A DNA stretch of 64,000 nt, from contig NZ_JAQQWT010000003.1 in the NCBI RefSeq assembly GCF_028610705.1, positions 377,759 through 441,758 on the forward strand, read 5' to 3'. Under the pieces are notes generated by a model. That model was not told the DNA's origin. It worked only from the letters and a program-made list of their open reading frames with translations, and ran no database searches. A program made the position numbers and the translations under genes. This document shows, piece by piece, positions 44,186-54,083 of the stretch. Source of the stretch: Halalkalibacter alkalisediminis. Lineage in GTDB: Bacteria; Bacillota; Bacilli; Bacillales; Bacillaceae_D. Position 1 is the first letter of the stretch. Each line of letters opens with the position of its first letter.

Positions 44186-46606
44186 TTGACGGTTTTACAC
44201 TGGGCTACAATCTCCCCATTTTTGTTAGCCATTTTGATTCCTTTTTTGTATAAGTACGCAAGACCGATACATACGGGGTGGTTCGTCCTTGTACTCCCGC
44301 TCGTGTTGTTTATTTATTTCATTCGGTTTTTACCTGTCACATCCGATGGTGGAGTGATCGAATATAGTGTCCCTTGGGTTCCATCGCTTGGGATTAACTT
44401 CACGGTTTATCTAGATGGCTTGAGCTTGTTATTTGCTCTATTAATATCGGGTATTGGAACGCTTGTTGTTCTATATTCCATTTATTATTTATCTAAGAAA
44501 ACAGAGCAGCTAAATAATTTTTATGTCTATTTACTCATGTTCATGGGGGCCATGTTTGGTGTTGTTTTATCTGATAACTTAATTGTGCTCTACGTATTCT
44601 GGGAATTAACTAGTTTAGCCTCTTCCCTATTAATTAGTTATTGGTTCCATCGTGAAAAATCAACGTACGGCGCTCAAAAATCAATGTTAATTACCGTTTT
44701 TGGTGGACTATCGATGCTTGGGGGATTCTCCCTTCTTTACGTCATGACTGGAACGTTTAGCATTCGTGAAATTATTGCAAGCGTTGATTTAGTTACTACA
44801 AGCACACTCTTTTTACCTGCTATGTTATTAATTTTGCTTGGTGCCTTTACAAAATCAGCTCAGTTTCCATTCCATATATGGTTACCGGATGCGATGGAAG
44901 CACCTACACCTGTAAGTGCGTATTTGCATTCAGCAACTATGGTAAAAGCTGGGATCTATTTAGTAGCCAGATTGACTCCTGTATTTGGCGGTTCAGCTGA
45001 ATGGTTCTGGATTTTAACGATCGTTGGGATCACTACTTTATGTTGGGGTTCGATATCAGCCGTTCGACAAAAAGACCTTAAATCCATCTTGGCTTTCTCA
45101 ACGATTAGTCAACTTGGATTAATTATGTGTTTATTAGGGTTAGGTTCAGCCTCACTTTATTATGGATTTGAAACTGAAACAGCTTTATTTTTTACAACTG
45201 CCACACTTGCAGCTGTATTTCACTTAATTAATCACGCAACATTTAAAGGTAGTTTGTTTATGACAGCTGGGATTATAGACCATGAAACGGGTACGAGAGA
45301 TATCCGTAAACTCGGCGGTTTAATGACGATTATGCCAATTACGTTTACAATCTCACTAATTGGTCTCGCATCCATGGCAGGACTACCGCCATTTAATGGT
45401 TTCTTAAGTAAAGAGATGTTTTTTACTGGATTACTAAGAGCGTCTGAATTAACAATCTTTAATATGCCAACTTGGGGTATATTACTTATCGTTTTAGCTT
45501 GGGTTGCAAGTGTCTTTACGTTTGTCTACTGTATGGTCATGTTCTTTAAAACCTTCACAGGTAAATTCAAACCCGAAAACTATGATGTTCATGTGCACGA
45601 AGCCCCTATTGGGATGTTAATTAGTCCTATCGTTTTAGGATCACTTGTTGTGATCTTCGGACTATTCCCGAATTTATTGGCTTACACCTTAATTGAACCT
45701 GCTATGGCTGCCATTTTGCCTAACTTACTAGCCGAAAATCAAGTGTTCCATGTAGATATTTATCACTGGCATGGTTTTAATACTGAATTATTTATGACCC
45801 TTGGTGTGGTTTTAATTGGTACTTTCATCTTCTTAATGATGAAAAAGTGGTCGAAGATGGCTATTTATTTAAAAGAACGCGATCCACTCAACTGGTTTTA
45901 TGATCATTCTCTAAGTGGATTAATTAGCGGTTCACAATTTGTTACTCGTATTCAAATGACTGGCTTACTACGAGATTACTTTGTTTATATGTGCGTGTTT
46001 ATGATCTTACTATTTGGATATACAATGTATCGTTATAATGCATTTGCAATTGACACCGTCAATGTTACGGGGATTGACCCTTTTATGTGGGTAATAACGA
46101 TTATGTTTATTGCTTCAACTCTCGTTATTCCATTTATTAATCACCGTATTACAGCGATTATCGTTGTTGGTGTTATCGGTTTTCTACTAGCTTTGTTATT
46201 TGTTGTCTTCCGTGCTCCAGATTTAGCATTGACACAGTTGTTAGTTGAGACCGTAACCGTAGTTCTCTTTATGCTTGCGTTCTACCACTTACCGGAATTG
46301 CGTAAAGAATCGTTTAAACCTAGATTTAATATTGTAAACTTACTCATTTCCATTGCGGTTGGTGGCCTAGTCACAGTCATTGCATTAAGTTCTGCTGCAC
46401 TTGGAAACGAAGCTAATTTCGAATCCATTGCTGAATATTTCATTCAAAATTCAAAAGAACTTGCTGGTGGGTACAACATGGTTAACGTAATTCTTGTAGA
46501 CTTCCGTGGACTTGATACATTACTTGAGGTTCTTGTGCTTGGAATAGCAGCACTTGGAGTTGTAGCCCTGATTAAATTACGAATGACAGGGAGGGAAGAT
46601 GTATGA
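44186..46606 (+). CDS. mrpA: Na+/H+ antiporter subunit A
   Basis: 806 residues; TTG start at 44186 seven bases after AAAGGAGGT. The largest Mrp subunit, related to complex I NuoL. The N-terminal antiporter domain contains FMGAMFGVVLSDNLIVLYVFWELTSLASSLLI (spread over about residues 115-150, conserved glutamate in WELTS), KSAQFPFHIWLPDAMEAPTPVSAYLHSA and HATFKGSLFM. The C-terminal part includes the extra MrpA helices and the MrpB-like domain (FRAPDLALTQLLVETVTVVLF, DFRGLDTLLEVLVLG). The seven-gene complex exchanges cytoplasmic Na+ for H+, essential for growth at high pH in alkaliphilic Bacillus. Confidence 0.97.
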   Translation: MTVLHWATISPFLLAILIPFLYKYARPIHTGWFVLVLPLVLFIYFIRFLPVTSDGGVIEYSVPWVPSLGINFTVYLDGLSLLFALLISGIGTLVVLYSIYYLSKKTEQLNNFYVYLLMFMGAMFGVVLSDNLIVLYVFWELTSLASSLLISYWFHREKSTYGAQKSMLITVFGGLSMLGGFSLLYVMTGTFSIREIIASVDLVTTSTLFLPAMLLILLGAFTKSAQFPFHIWLPDAMEAPTPVSAYLHSATMVKAGIYLVARLTPVFGGSAEWFWILTIVGITTLCWGSISAVRQKDLKSILAFSTISQLGLIMCLLGLGSASLYYGFETETALFFTTATLAAVFHLINHATFKGSLFMTAGIIDHETGTRDIRKLGGLMTIMPITFTISLIGLASMAGLPPFNGFLSKEMFFTGLLRASELTIFNMPTWGILLIVLAWVASVFTFVYCMVMFFKTFTGKFKPENYDVHVHEAPIGMLISPIVLGSLVVIFGLFPNLLAYTLIEPAMAAILPNLLAENQVFHVDIYHWHGFNTELFMTLGVVLIGTFIFLMMKKWSKMAIYLKERDPLNWFYDHSLSGLISGSQFVTRIQMTGLLRDYFVYMCVFMILLFGYTMYRYNAFAIDTVNVTGIDPFMWVITIMFIASTLVIPFINHRITAIIVVGVIGFLLALLFVVFRAPDLALTQLLVETVTVVLFMLAFYHLPELRKESFKPRFNIVNLLISIAVGGLVTVIALSSAALGNEANFESIAEYFIQNSKELAGGYNMVNVILVDFRGLDTLLEVLVLGIAALGVVALIKLRMTGREDV

Positions 46607-47040
46607 AGAAACAAATAAAATCAAATGACGTCATGCTTCATACGTTAACGAGAGTTGTCACCTTCATCATCCTAGCCTTCTCCGTATATCTTTTCTTCGC
46701 CGGACATAACAATCCCGGCGGAGGCTTTATCGGAGGTTTAATGACAGCATCAGCTCTTTTGCTCATGTACCTTGGCTTTGATGTGAAAAGCATGAAAAAA
46801 GCCTTGCCCTTTAACTATACGTCTATGATCGCAATTGGATTGTTGATTGCCATTGCAACTGGCGTATCAAGTATGCTGTTTGGTTATCCATTTTTAACTC
46901 AATTCTTTGAATACTACCAACTCCCTATTTTAGGAGAGACAGAATTAACAACTGCACTACCTTTTGATTTAGGTGTGTACTTAGTCGTTGTAGGTATTGC
47001 CTTGACAATCATACTAACAATTGCGGAGGATGATGCATAA
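46603..47040 (+). CDS. mrpB: Na+/H+ antiporter subunit B
   Basis: 145 residues, four membrane helices. The start overlaps the mrpA stop by four bases (ATGA). The conserved block FFAGHNNPGGGFIGGLMTASALLLMYL is characteristic of MrpB (residues about 28-54 in two adjoining stretches). The C-terminal helix precedes a short ILTIAEDDA end. It forms part of the membrane-embedded Mrp complex and is required for antiport. Order mrpA-mrpB-mrpC is standard. Confidence 0.95.
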   Translation: MKKQIKSNDVMLHTLTRVVTFIILAFSVYLFFAGHNNPGGGFIGGLMTASALLLMYLGFDVKSMKKALPFNYTSMIAIGLLIAIATGVSSMLFGYPFLTQFFEYYQLPILGETELTTALPFDLGVYLVVVGIALTIILTIAEDDA

Positions 47041-47378
47041 TGGAAATTTTAATGTCCATCACTGTTGGGGTCCTCTTCATGGTTGGTACATATATGTTGT
47101 TAACAAAAAGCTTATTACGTGTCATTATAGGTCTTATTCTATTGTCACATGGAGCTCATTTGTTATTGTTAACAATGGCCGGCTTACAAAGAGGAACGCC
47201 ACCGCTGTTAAGTTTAGGTTCTGAAGCTTATTCGGATCCACTACCACAAGCTTTAATCCTTACAGCGATTGTAATCAGTTTCGGGGTCACATCTTTCTTA
47301 CTTGTCCTAGCTTATCGAACATACAAAGAACATAAGACAGATGATTTGGACCAATTAAGGGGATCTGCTGATGAATAA
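47040..47378 (+). CDS. mrpC: Na+/H+ antiporter subunit C
   Basis: 112 residues with three membrane helices, homologous to NuoK of complex I. Conserved features are VIIGLILLSHGAHLLLLTMAG and DPLPQALILTAIVISFGVTSFLLVLAYR. Its start coincides with the last base of mrpB and its stop overlaps mrpD by eight bases, which supports equal synthesis of the subunits. Confidence 0.96.
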   Translation: MEILMSITVGVLFMVGTYMLLTKSLLRVIIGLILLSHGAHLLLLTMAGLQRGTPPLLSLGSEAYSDPLPQALILTAIVISFGVTSFLLVLAYRTYKEHKTDDLDQLRGSADE

Positions 47379-48852
47379 CTTAATTATCTTACCAGTTCTA
47401 ATCCCGTTTATTATTGGAACGGTTTTAATCTTATTTAATAAACAGCATACCCTTCAGCGAGTGATAAGTGGAATCACAGCTATTGGTATGCTCGCTCTAT
47501 CCATTTATTTAGCGATTTTTGTTTACCAAAATGGCATTACCGTTTTAGAACTAGGTAACTGGCCCGCTCCATTTGGTATTGTATTTGTTGCGGATATGTT
47601 TGCTACGATGATGGTCATTCTCTCGAGTATCGTTGGTGTCGTTTGTTTGTTTTTCGCATTTCAAACGATATCTTCTGAACGAGAGAAATACTTTTTCTAT
47701 CCTTTTTATCTCTTTTTATTAGCGGGGGTTAATGGAGCTTTTCTAACAGGTGACTTGTTTAACTTGTTTGTATTCTTCGAGGTTATGCTGATTTCTTCTT
47801 ATATTCTCATTGTCATGGGAGGTACGAAATATCAGCTACGCGAATCGATAAAGTACGTCATTATCAACGTATTTGCATCTATTTTATTCATTGTGGGTGT
47901 CGCATATATTTATGCAGTCACTGGTACACTTAATATGGCTCAAATTGCTCAACGTGTTGCAGAACTTGAGCAAGTAGGTGTATTGAATGTGATTGCCGTT
48001 CTTTTCTTCGTCGTCTTTGCGATGAAGGGGGGCTTATTCCCACTTTACTTCTGGCTTCCACGCTCTTACTATGGACCGCCTGCAGCCATTGCCGCTTTAT
48101 TCGGCGGGCTACTAACTAAGGTTGGGATTTATGCGATTTTTCGCACCTTTACGTTGATCTTTAATCATGATCCTGGATTTACACATTATCTCATTGTAAC
48201 TATTGCTGGTTTTACAATGATCTTTGGAGTATTAGGGGCCGTTTCCCAATTTGACTTTAAACGAATTCTTTCTTATCACATCATTAGTCAGGTTGGATAT
48301 ATGGTGATGGGACTTGGTATCTTCTCTCAGCTAGCTGTAGCTGGTGCGATATACTACATTGCCCACCATATTATCGTGAAATCTGCTTTGTTCCTATTTG
48401 CTGGTGCTACTCAACGGATAACAGGAACAACAGATTTAAAGAAAATGGGTGGCCTGCTTAAAACCCACCCATACTTAGCTTGGATGTTCTTTATCTCAGC
48501 GATCTCTCTTGCTGGCATTCCACCTTTAAGTGGTTTCTTCAGTAAATTTCCGATTATTTTAGCTGGTTTTGAAGAAGGAAATTATGTCATAGCCGCTGTC
48601 GCTTTAGCTGTCGGGCTCCTCACTCTTTTCTCAATGATGAAAATCTTTATCTATGCTTTCTGGGGAGAACAAAAACACACAGAGGAACAAGCGAATTTCA
48701 AAGTTGGGAAACTCTTATTACCAATTGTTCCACTTGTTGCACTGACTATTATCTTAGGTTTCGCTGCAGAACCCGTTTTCGTCTATTCATTACAAGTGGC
48801 AGAACAAATCCTAGATCCATCGATTTATATCGAATCTGTTCTTAAGGAGTAG
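47371..48852 (+). CDS. mrpD: Na+/H+ antiporter subunit D
   Basis: 493 residues, a complex I NuoN/NuoM-like antiporter subunit with about 14 helices. GDLFNLFVFFEVMLISSYILIVMGG carries the conserved membrane glutamate, KGGLFPLYFWLPRSYYGPPAAIAALF the conserved lysine, and HHIIVKSALFLFAGA the further helix. It is one of the two proton-translocating subunits along with MrpA. The start lies inside the end of mrpC. Confidence 0.97.
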   Translation: MNNLIILPVLIPFIIGTVLILFNKQHTLQRVISGITAIGMLALSIYLAIFVYQNGITVLELGNWPAPFGIVFVADMFATMMVILSSIVGVVCLFFAFQTISSEREKYFFYPFYLFLLAGVNGAFLTGDLFNLFVFFEVMLISSYILIVMGGTKYQLRESIKYVIINVFASILFIVGVAYIYAVTGTLNMAQIAQRVAELEQVGVLNVIAVLFFVVFAMKGGLFPLYFWLPRSYYGPPAAIAALFGGLLTKVGIYAIFRTFTLIFNHDPGFTHYLIVTIAGFTMIFGVLGAVSQFDFKRILSYHIISQVGYMVMGLGIFSQLAVAGAIYYIAHHIIVKSALFLFAGATQRITGTTDLKKMGGLLKTHPYLAWMFFISAISLAGIPPLSGFFSKFPIILAGFEEGNYVIAAVALAVGLLTLFSMMKIFIYAFWGEQKHTEEQANFKVGKLLLPIVPLVALTIILGFAAEPVFVYSLQVAEQILDPSIYIESVLKE

Positions 48853-48857
48853 TTGCT

Positions 48858-49334
48858 ATGGCCTATCAAATATTATTAAACATTGTCATTGCGCTCGTTT
48901 GGGCCATGCTACAAAACAGCTATACTGGTGTTGACTTTCTAGTTGGCTATGTAATTGGTATTTTGATTTTGTTTGTATTAAGACGTTTTCTACAATTTGA
49001 TTTTTACATGAGACGAATTTGGGCTTTAGTCAAATTAACTTTGCTGTTTATTAAAGAGCTTATTTTGGCTAATATTGATGTCATTAAAATCGTGTTAAGT
49101 CCTAAAATGGATATACAACCTGGAATTATTGCAGTGCCTACCAAGCTTGATACAGAGTGGGAGTTAACCTTGCTTGCCTCGCTTATCTCTTTAACACCAG
49201 GAACGTTGTCTATGGACTTCTCAGATGATAATAAATACATCTATATCCATTCCATTCATGTACCTGATAAAGAAGAAATGATCCGTCAAATTCATAATAC
49301 GTTTGAACGTGCCATCTTGGAGGTGACGAAGTAA
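48858..49334 (+). CDS. mrpE: Na+/H+ antiporter subunit E
   Basis: 158 residues. Two to three N-terminal membrane helices (ILLNIVIALVWAML, FLVGYVIGILILFVL) precede a cytoplasmic domain with ISLTPGTLSMDFSDD and IYIHSIHVPDKEE, typical of MrpE. The protein helps assembly and activity of the complex. Five bases separate it from mrpD, and its stop shares one base with the mrpF start. Confidence 0.95.
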   Translation: MAYQILLNIVIALVWAMLQNSYTGVDFLVGYVIGILILFVLRRFLQFDFYMRRIWALVKLTLLFIKELILANIDVIKIVLSPKMDIQPGIIAVPTKLDTEWELTLLASLISLTPGTLSMDFSDDNKYIYIHSIHVPDKEEMIRQIHNTFERAILEVTK

Positions 49335-49609
49335 TGTTTCAGACTATTTTAATGATTGTTCTTGTCGTGATGTCTATCTCATTGTTCGTCTGCTTTATTC
49401 GTACTGTTATTGGTCCAAGTATGGCCGATCGAATTGTCGCACTTGACTCCTTAGGGATTAATCTCATTGGTTTCATTGGTATTCTCATGATGTTACAAGA
49501 GACTCTTGCTTATTCGGAAGTCATCCTGGTCATTAGTATTTTAGCGTTTATCGGTACGATTGCTCTATCGAAGTTTATCGAAAGGGGTGTTGTTTTTGAA
49601 CGCGATTGA
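49334..49609 (+). CDS. mrpF: Na+/H+ antiporter subunit F
   Basis: 91 residues, three membrane helices. GPSMADRIVALDSLGINLIG (conserved DR and D) and the C-terminal SILAFIGTIALSKFIERGVV are the MrpF signature. The start directly abuts mrpE, and the end overlaps mrpG. In Bacillus subtilis MrpF has also been associated with cholate efflux. Confidence 0.95.
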   Translation: MFQTILMIVLVVMSISLFVCFIRTVIGPSMADRIVALDSLGINLIGFIGILMMLQETLAYSEVILVISILAFIGTIALSKFIERGVVFERD

Positions 49610-49955
49610 AATCTTTTTAAGCATCTTTGTTGTTCTTGGTGGGTTTCTTAGTCTTCTTGGCTCAATCGGGTTAATTCGTTTTCCAGATGTGTATGGACGT
49701 ACACATGCGGCAACGAAAAGCGCAACACTTGGAGTAATCTCGATTATGCTCGCTACTTTTTTCTTCTTTCTATTAATTGAAGGAGTCTTCGCTGTTAAGA
49801 TTTTACTAGCAATCTTATTCGTATTCTTAACAGCACCAGTTGCCGCTTTAATGGTTGCACGAGCGGCTTATCGCACCGGAGTTCCTCTTTGGGAGAAAAG
49901 TGGTCAAGATGACTTAAAGGAAATGTATGAAAAGAAAATGAATGAACCTCAATAA
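49596..49955 (+). CDS. mrpG: Na+/H+ antiporter subunit G
   Basis: About 119 residues from the TTG at 49596 (MNAIEIFLSIFVVLGGFLSL), preceded by AAAGGGGTG; the frame is open up to 49560, but that part lies within mrpF. Three helices with the conserved GSIGLIRFPDVYGRTHAATKSATLG and FLTAPVAALMVARAAYRTG. It overlaps mrpF by 14 bases and closes the operon. No clear terminator was seen on the plus strand immediately after it; the shared hairpin at 50085 may serve. Confidence 0.93.
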   Translation: MNAIEIFLSIFVVLGGFLSLLGSIGLIRFPDVYGRTHAATKSATLGVISIMLATFFFFLLIEGVFAVKILLAILFVFLTAPVAALMVARAAYRTGVPLWEKSGQDDLKEMYEKKMNEPQ

Positions 49956-50084
49956 TATAGAAAACGGCGTTAGCCTTTTTATGCAGTGGAGCCGTTGCTC
50001 TTCCTTGATCAATCATTCAAAGCTTCTTCGTATAACTCCTATGCTGTTTTTAATATGTCTTTTTTCTAGCTTTTCAAATGAATA

Positions 50085-50113
50085 AAGGGCCGATTAATCC
50101 ATCGGCCCTTTTC
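50085..50113. terminator. Bidirectional terminator between mrpG and glcF
   Basis: AAGGGCCGAT / ATCGGCCCTT with a loop of about eight bases, followed by TTCTT on the plus strand and preceded by an A-tract. Confidence 0.85.
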
Positions 50114-50115
50114 TT

Positions 50116-51444
50116 CTATTCTATTTCCGCTTCCCTAACTGCCTCTGCTAACAAATCAACAATGTGAACCGAACGCATCGATTCAGACAGCCCTTCACGT
50201 TCAATCCCCATCTTCATTTGCAATAAACAGCCTGGATTAGCCGTTACAATGGTCGACGTTTCAGTTGCTATAGCATGCTTCATTTTATGATCAAGAATCT
50301 GAGTAGACATGTCAGGTTGGATGATATTATAGATCCCTGCTGAACCACAACAACGGTCTGACTCCTTCATCTCTTGATACGTCACACCTTCAATCTGTTT
50401 GAGCAATTGGCGTGGAGCTACACCTGCATTCATAACATTTCGTAGATGACATGAATCTTGATAAGTGATAGCTTGTTCAGATAACTTCATTCTCGGCAGG
50501 CCTACTTCCAATAATATCGTTGAAATATCTGTCACCTTTTGTGAGAATAATACCGCACGTTCATACCACTCCGGATCATCTTTTAATAAATGATCGTATT
50601 CTACAAGAGATGCACCACAACCACCAGCATTTGAGATAATGTAATTTGCATTCATCTTCTCAAATGCCAGAATATTTCTCTTTGCTAATTCACGTGCTTT
50701 TTCTTTCTCTCCGGAATGAGCATGGAGAGCCCCACAGCAATTTTGTTCTTCTGGTATGACAATTTCACAACCTGCTTTTTCAAGTAAAAACAAAGTCGAA
50801 TCATTTGTTTTCATAAACATTGTATCCATCAAGCAACCTGAGAAAAAAGCCACTTTCTTTTTCACAGGAGATTTAGGTTTAATATGATGTGGGCGTTTTT
50901 TCATTTCCTGTGGTGACGGGATTATAGGCAGTATTCTCTCCATTGTCCCAAGATTTCCTGGTATCAGATTCAAGACGCTTGTTCCTCTTACTACTTTCTG
51001 AACTCCTGACCTTTGGTAAAGCCATAACATCCCATTTAACGACCTCATCCGATTTTGGTGAGGAAATAACCCATTGAAAACTGATTTTCGAATGACCCTA
51101 ACTGCTACATTATGCTTTTTGTGTTTGTTTAAAATATCTCGTGCTTCTTCAAGTAAATGACCATACTTGACTCCAGAAGGGCATGCCGGCTCACAAGCTC
51201 TACACCCTAAGCATAAGTTCAACTGGCGCTCAAAGTCTTCGTCAGGAGCCTTCTTGCCGTCCACAATCGCCTTCATTAAAGCAATTCGTCCTCTTGGAGA
51301 AGCCGCTTCATTTTGATCTGTTTCTACGTAAGTAGGACAAGATGGTAAACAAAAACCACAACGCATGCAATTCATCAACTCATCATAATTCATACGTTCT
51401 TTAAAGTCTTCTACTGTCTGTTCATGCTGTTTGTGTTTGTTCAT
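50116..51444 (-). CDS. glcF: Glycolate oxidase iron-sulfur subunit
   Basis: 442 residues. Two ferredoxin-type clusters at the N-terminus (CMRCGFCLPSCPTY and CLGCRACEPACPSG), then two CCG domains (FFSGCLMDTMF with CCGALHAHSG; CHLRNVMNAGV with CCGSAGIYN). This passes electrons from the flavoprotein GlcD to the respiratory chain. The start overlaps the glcD stop by four bases. It corresponds to ysfD of Bacillus subtilis. A separate GlcE-type subunit is not seen, as usual in Bacillus. Confidence 0.94.
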   Translation of the reverse strand: MNKHKQHEQTVEDFKERMNYDELMNCMRCGFCLPSCPTYVETDQNEAASPRGRIALMKAIVDGKKAPDEDFERQLNLCLGCRACEPACPSGVKYGHLLEEARDILNKHKKHNVAVRVIRKSVFNGLFPHQNRMRSLNGMLWLYQRSGVQKVVRGTSVLNLIPGNLGTMERILPIIPSPQEMKKRPHHIKPKSPVKKKVAFFSGCLMDTMFMKTNDSTLFLLEKAGCEIVIPEEQNCCGALHAHSGEKEKARELAKRNILAFEKMNANYIISNAGGCGASLVEYDHLLKDDPEWYERAVLFSQKVTDISTILLEVGLPRMKLSEQAITYQDSCHLRNVMNAGVAPRQLLKQIEGVTYQEMKESDRCCGSAGIYNIIQPDMSTQILDHKMKHAIATETSTIVTANPGCLLQMKMGIEREGLSESMRSVHIVDLLAEAVREAEIE

Positions 51445-52853
51445 TTTTGTACCACCACCCGCTTTTTAGTTTCTTTAGCAAAAATTTTACCTGGGTTCAT
51501 AATATTATTAGGATCAAAAGCAAACTTTAATGTTTTCATAGCATTAACACCTTCGTTCCCTAATTTCCAAGCTAAATAAGGCGATTTCATAACCCCTACC
51601 CCATGCTCGCCTGTAATCGTTCCTCCCAAATCTATCGCTTTTGCAAAGATTTCAGAGAATGCTTCTTCGACACGATGCATTTCTTCTTCATTTCTTGAAT
51701 CTGTCATACACGTTGGATGTAAGTTTCCATCTCCCGCATGCCCAAACGTGCAAATTTCAACCTGATACTTTTTTGCTATCTCATTAATCGCTCGAACCAT
51801 CTCAGCAATTTTGGAACGTGGTACCGTTGCATCCTCTAGAATGGTTGTAGGTTTCTTTCTAGCGAGTGCAGATAAGGCTGCTCGACGCGCTGTAGTAAGG
51901 GCTAAGCCCTCCTCATTCGTTTTAGCAACTTGAACTGATGTTGCACCTATATGCTCACAAATCTCAGCAATCTTAGCTATATCACGTTCGACTACTTCTA
52001 CAGGTCCATCTTGTTCAATTAAGAGTACTGCTCCCACATCTGTTGGCAAGCCAATCTGAGCAAAATCCTCAACCACTTCTAATGTAGGCTGATCTAGAAA
52101 CTCAAGAGTAGCAGGGATAATTTTATGAGCGATGATAGAAGAAACTGCTTTTCCAGCTCCTTCTAAACTATCAAACAAAGCTAACATCGTTTTCTTCGTC
52201 TCCGGAATGGGAATCAATTTCAAAGTAGCTTCTGTTACTACTCCAAGCGTTCCTTCTGAGCCAACCATTAATCTTGTAAAGTCATAGCCAGCCACATCCT
52301 TTGCTAATTTCCCTCCTGTACGTATGACTTCACCATTTGGCAAAACAACTTCAAGACCCATTACATAATCTCGAGTTACACCGTATTTTAAACCACGTAA
52401 TCCACCTGAATTCTCATTGATATTTCCTCCAATGGTTGAAATCTTCATTGAACTAGGATCTGGCGGGTAAAATAACCCTTTTTCTTCGACAGCTTGAATC
52501 ATATCTAGAGTAATAACTCCAGGTTGAACAGTGACCGATAAGTTCTCTTCATCTATCTCTAGAATGGCATTCATACGAGTAAACAAAAGAACAATTCCGC
52601 CTTCAAGCGGACAAGTTCCAGCACATAGGTTCGTTCCAGACCCTCTAGGTACAATGGGAATTTTGTGCTCATTGCATACTCTAACAATGTCTTGAATTTC
52701 TACTCTATTGCCTGGTTTAATTATGGCGTCTGGCATTGCCTGATAGTTAGGCGTGGCATCATAAGAATAGACGATCAAGTTTTCCTCTGAATCTAGTACG
52801 TTACTTTCCCCAACAATTGCCGTAAGCTTCTTTCTTACTTCTCCGTCCAACAT
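51441..52853 (-). CDS. glcD: Glycolate oxidase FAD-linked subunit
   Basis: 470 residues. FAD-binding PCMH-type domain with VPRGSGTNLCAGTCPLEGGIVLLF, NINENSGGLRGLKYGVTRDYV and VAGYDFTRLMVGSEGTLGVVTEATL. The C-terminal cap domain has FGHAGDGNLHPT (metal/substrate histidines) and GTITGEHGVGVMKSPYL. It oxidises glycolate or another 2-hydroxy acid; the family also includes D-lactate dehydrogenases, so substrate is not certain. It is in an operon with glcF, and the CdaR-type regulator lies just upstream on the same strand. Confidence 0.94.
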   Translation of the reverse strand: MLDGEVRKKLTAIVGESNVLDSEENLIVYSYDATPNYQAMPDAIIKPGNRVEIQDIVRVCNEHKIPIVPRGSGTNLCAGTCPLEGGIVLLFTRMNAILEIDEENLSVTVQPGVITLDMIQAVEEKGLFYPPDPSSMKISTIGGNINENSGGLRGLKYGVTRDYVMGLEVVLPNGEVIRTGGKLAKDVAGYDFTRLMVGSEGTLGVVTEATLKLIPIPETKKTMLALFDSLEGAGKAVSSIIAHKIIPATLEFLDQPTLEVVEDFAQIGLPTDVGAVLLIEQDGPVEVVERDIAKIAEICEHIGATSVQVAKTNEEGLALTTARRAALSALARKKPTTILEDATVPRSKIAEMVRAINEIAKKYQVEICTFGHAGDGNLHPTCMTDSRNEEEMHRVEEAFSEIFAKAIDLGGTITGEHGVGVMKSPYLAWKLGNEGVNAMKTLKFAFDPNNIMNPGKIFAKETKKRVVVQK

Positions 52854-52964
52854 ATTTCCACTCTCCTGTCATCCTCTTTTAAGATAAGTATAAATAAAAA
52901 AAAGCTCTTACTCTATGTATTAATACACAAAATAAAAGCATTAAACCATATTTTTTTTATACCT

Positions 52965-54083
52965 TCACCCAATTTCGTCTTGGTGATACCACAGAGCTAA
53001 AAACAAAGTAACAAGTTCTTTCGTTTCTTTCATTCGAATACTTGATAATTCTTGAATTCTTTTTAACCGATAATGCAATGTATTAATGTGAACATGGAGA
53101 GCAGCCGCTGTCTCCTTCACCGATAATTGATGATGAAAATATGCCTGTAGTGTTTCTAATAATTCAGGTTCATCCATTAACTTTCCTAGTACCTCGTTTA
53201 CAATTTTCTCTCTAGTCTCTTTAGTTATTTCTCCAAGCGCAATCTCTAAAGTAAGCGAGTCATAGAACACAACTTTTTCAATCGAACTCTTCACATTTAT
53301 TGCTTGATTGGCTTCTTTATAAGCAAGATGCAATGCAGTTGGGTCATCGTGCTTACGGCTAATTCCCGCTCTCATTTCAGAATGATATACGTTATTAATA
53401 TGACTTAATAAGTTTTGTAAGCTATGAAACATCTCTTTTTCTGAATGATGAATGGCGGAAATCAGAAGGACAAAACGTCCGTTTCCCCATCTAACAAAAA
53501 CATCGTTGCTTTCATTAGGATATAAATTTCGAATTCGTTCTAAAACATCTGGTTCTATATCTGTGTTGGTCTTATCATCCAACTGTAGTAACACGCAATA
53601 ACGTGGTTCAGACATGTGAATGCCTAAAATCTCTCCACGTTCTCTAAATTCTTCCGTCACATTTTTGGTATGTAGCCACTCATAAACAAAAGTTTCTAAT
53701 CCCCTTAACTTAGAATCAAGCCTTTCTGCGGCATAAGACTCTTGTATAATGAGCTCCGTCATTCGCTGAATTAATTCTCCATATCGAACAGTCGCTGGTT
53801 GTGAACCCGTTATTCCTATAACACCGATAATTTTTTTTTGAAACCTAATAGGCAAATTCAATCCTACTTTAACGCCTTTCAATCTTTGTGTATCCTTTTC
53901 TGAGATCATTAATTTCTTTTCCGTTTTGATTACTTCTTTTCCACCCTCATGGTAAGAACCAATTCGCTTGGAATCACTCCCTGCAATAATAAAGGCCTCA
54001 TTATTTATTACAATGACTTCTTCATCTATCACTTTCGATACTTCTGTAACAATCCTTTGCGCTACATGCTTAAGCAACCTCAT
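52965..54083 (-). CDS. CdaR/PucR-type sugar-diacid regulator (YsfB-like)
   Basis: 372 residues. An N-terminal putative sugar-diacid recognition domain (VAQRIVTEVSKVIDEEVIVI, FQKKIIGVIGITGSQPATVRYGELIQRM) is followed by a GGDEF-like middle part (YCVLLQLDD, MRAGISRKHDDPTALHLAYKEA) and a C-terminal PucR helix-turn-helix (LLETLQAYFHHQLSVKETAAALHVHINTLHYRLKRI). Such proteins activate glycolate or glycerate utilisation, and ysfB precedes ysfCD in Bacillus subtilis. It starts inside the stop of psd (ATGA), an unusual coupling to phospholipid synthesis. Confidence 0.9.
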   Translation of the reverse strand: MRLLKHVAQRIVTEVSKVIDEEVIVINNEAFIIAGSDSKRIGSYHEGGKEVIKTEKKLMISEKDTQRLKGVKVGLNLPIRFQKKIIGVIGITGSQPATVRYGELIQRMTELIIQESYAAERLDSKLRGLETFVYEWLHTKNVTEEFRERGEILGIHMSEPRYCVLLQLDDKTNTDIEPDVLERIRNLYPNESNDVFVRWGNGRFVLLISAIHHSEKEMFHSLQNLLSHINNVYHSEMRAGISRKHDDPTALHLAYKEANQAINVKSSIEKVVFYDSLTLEIALGEITKETREKIVNEVLGKLMDEPELLETLQAYFHHQLSVKETAAALHVHINTLHYRLKRIQELSSIRMKETKELVTLFLALWYHQDEIG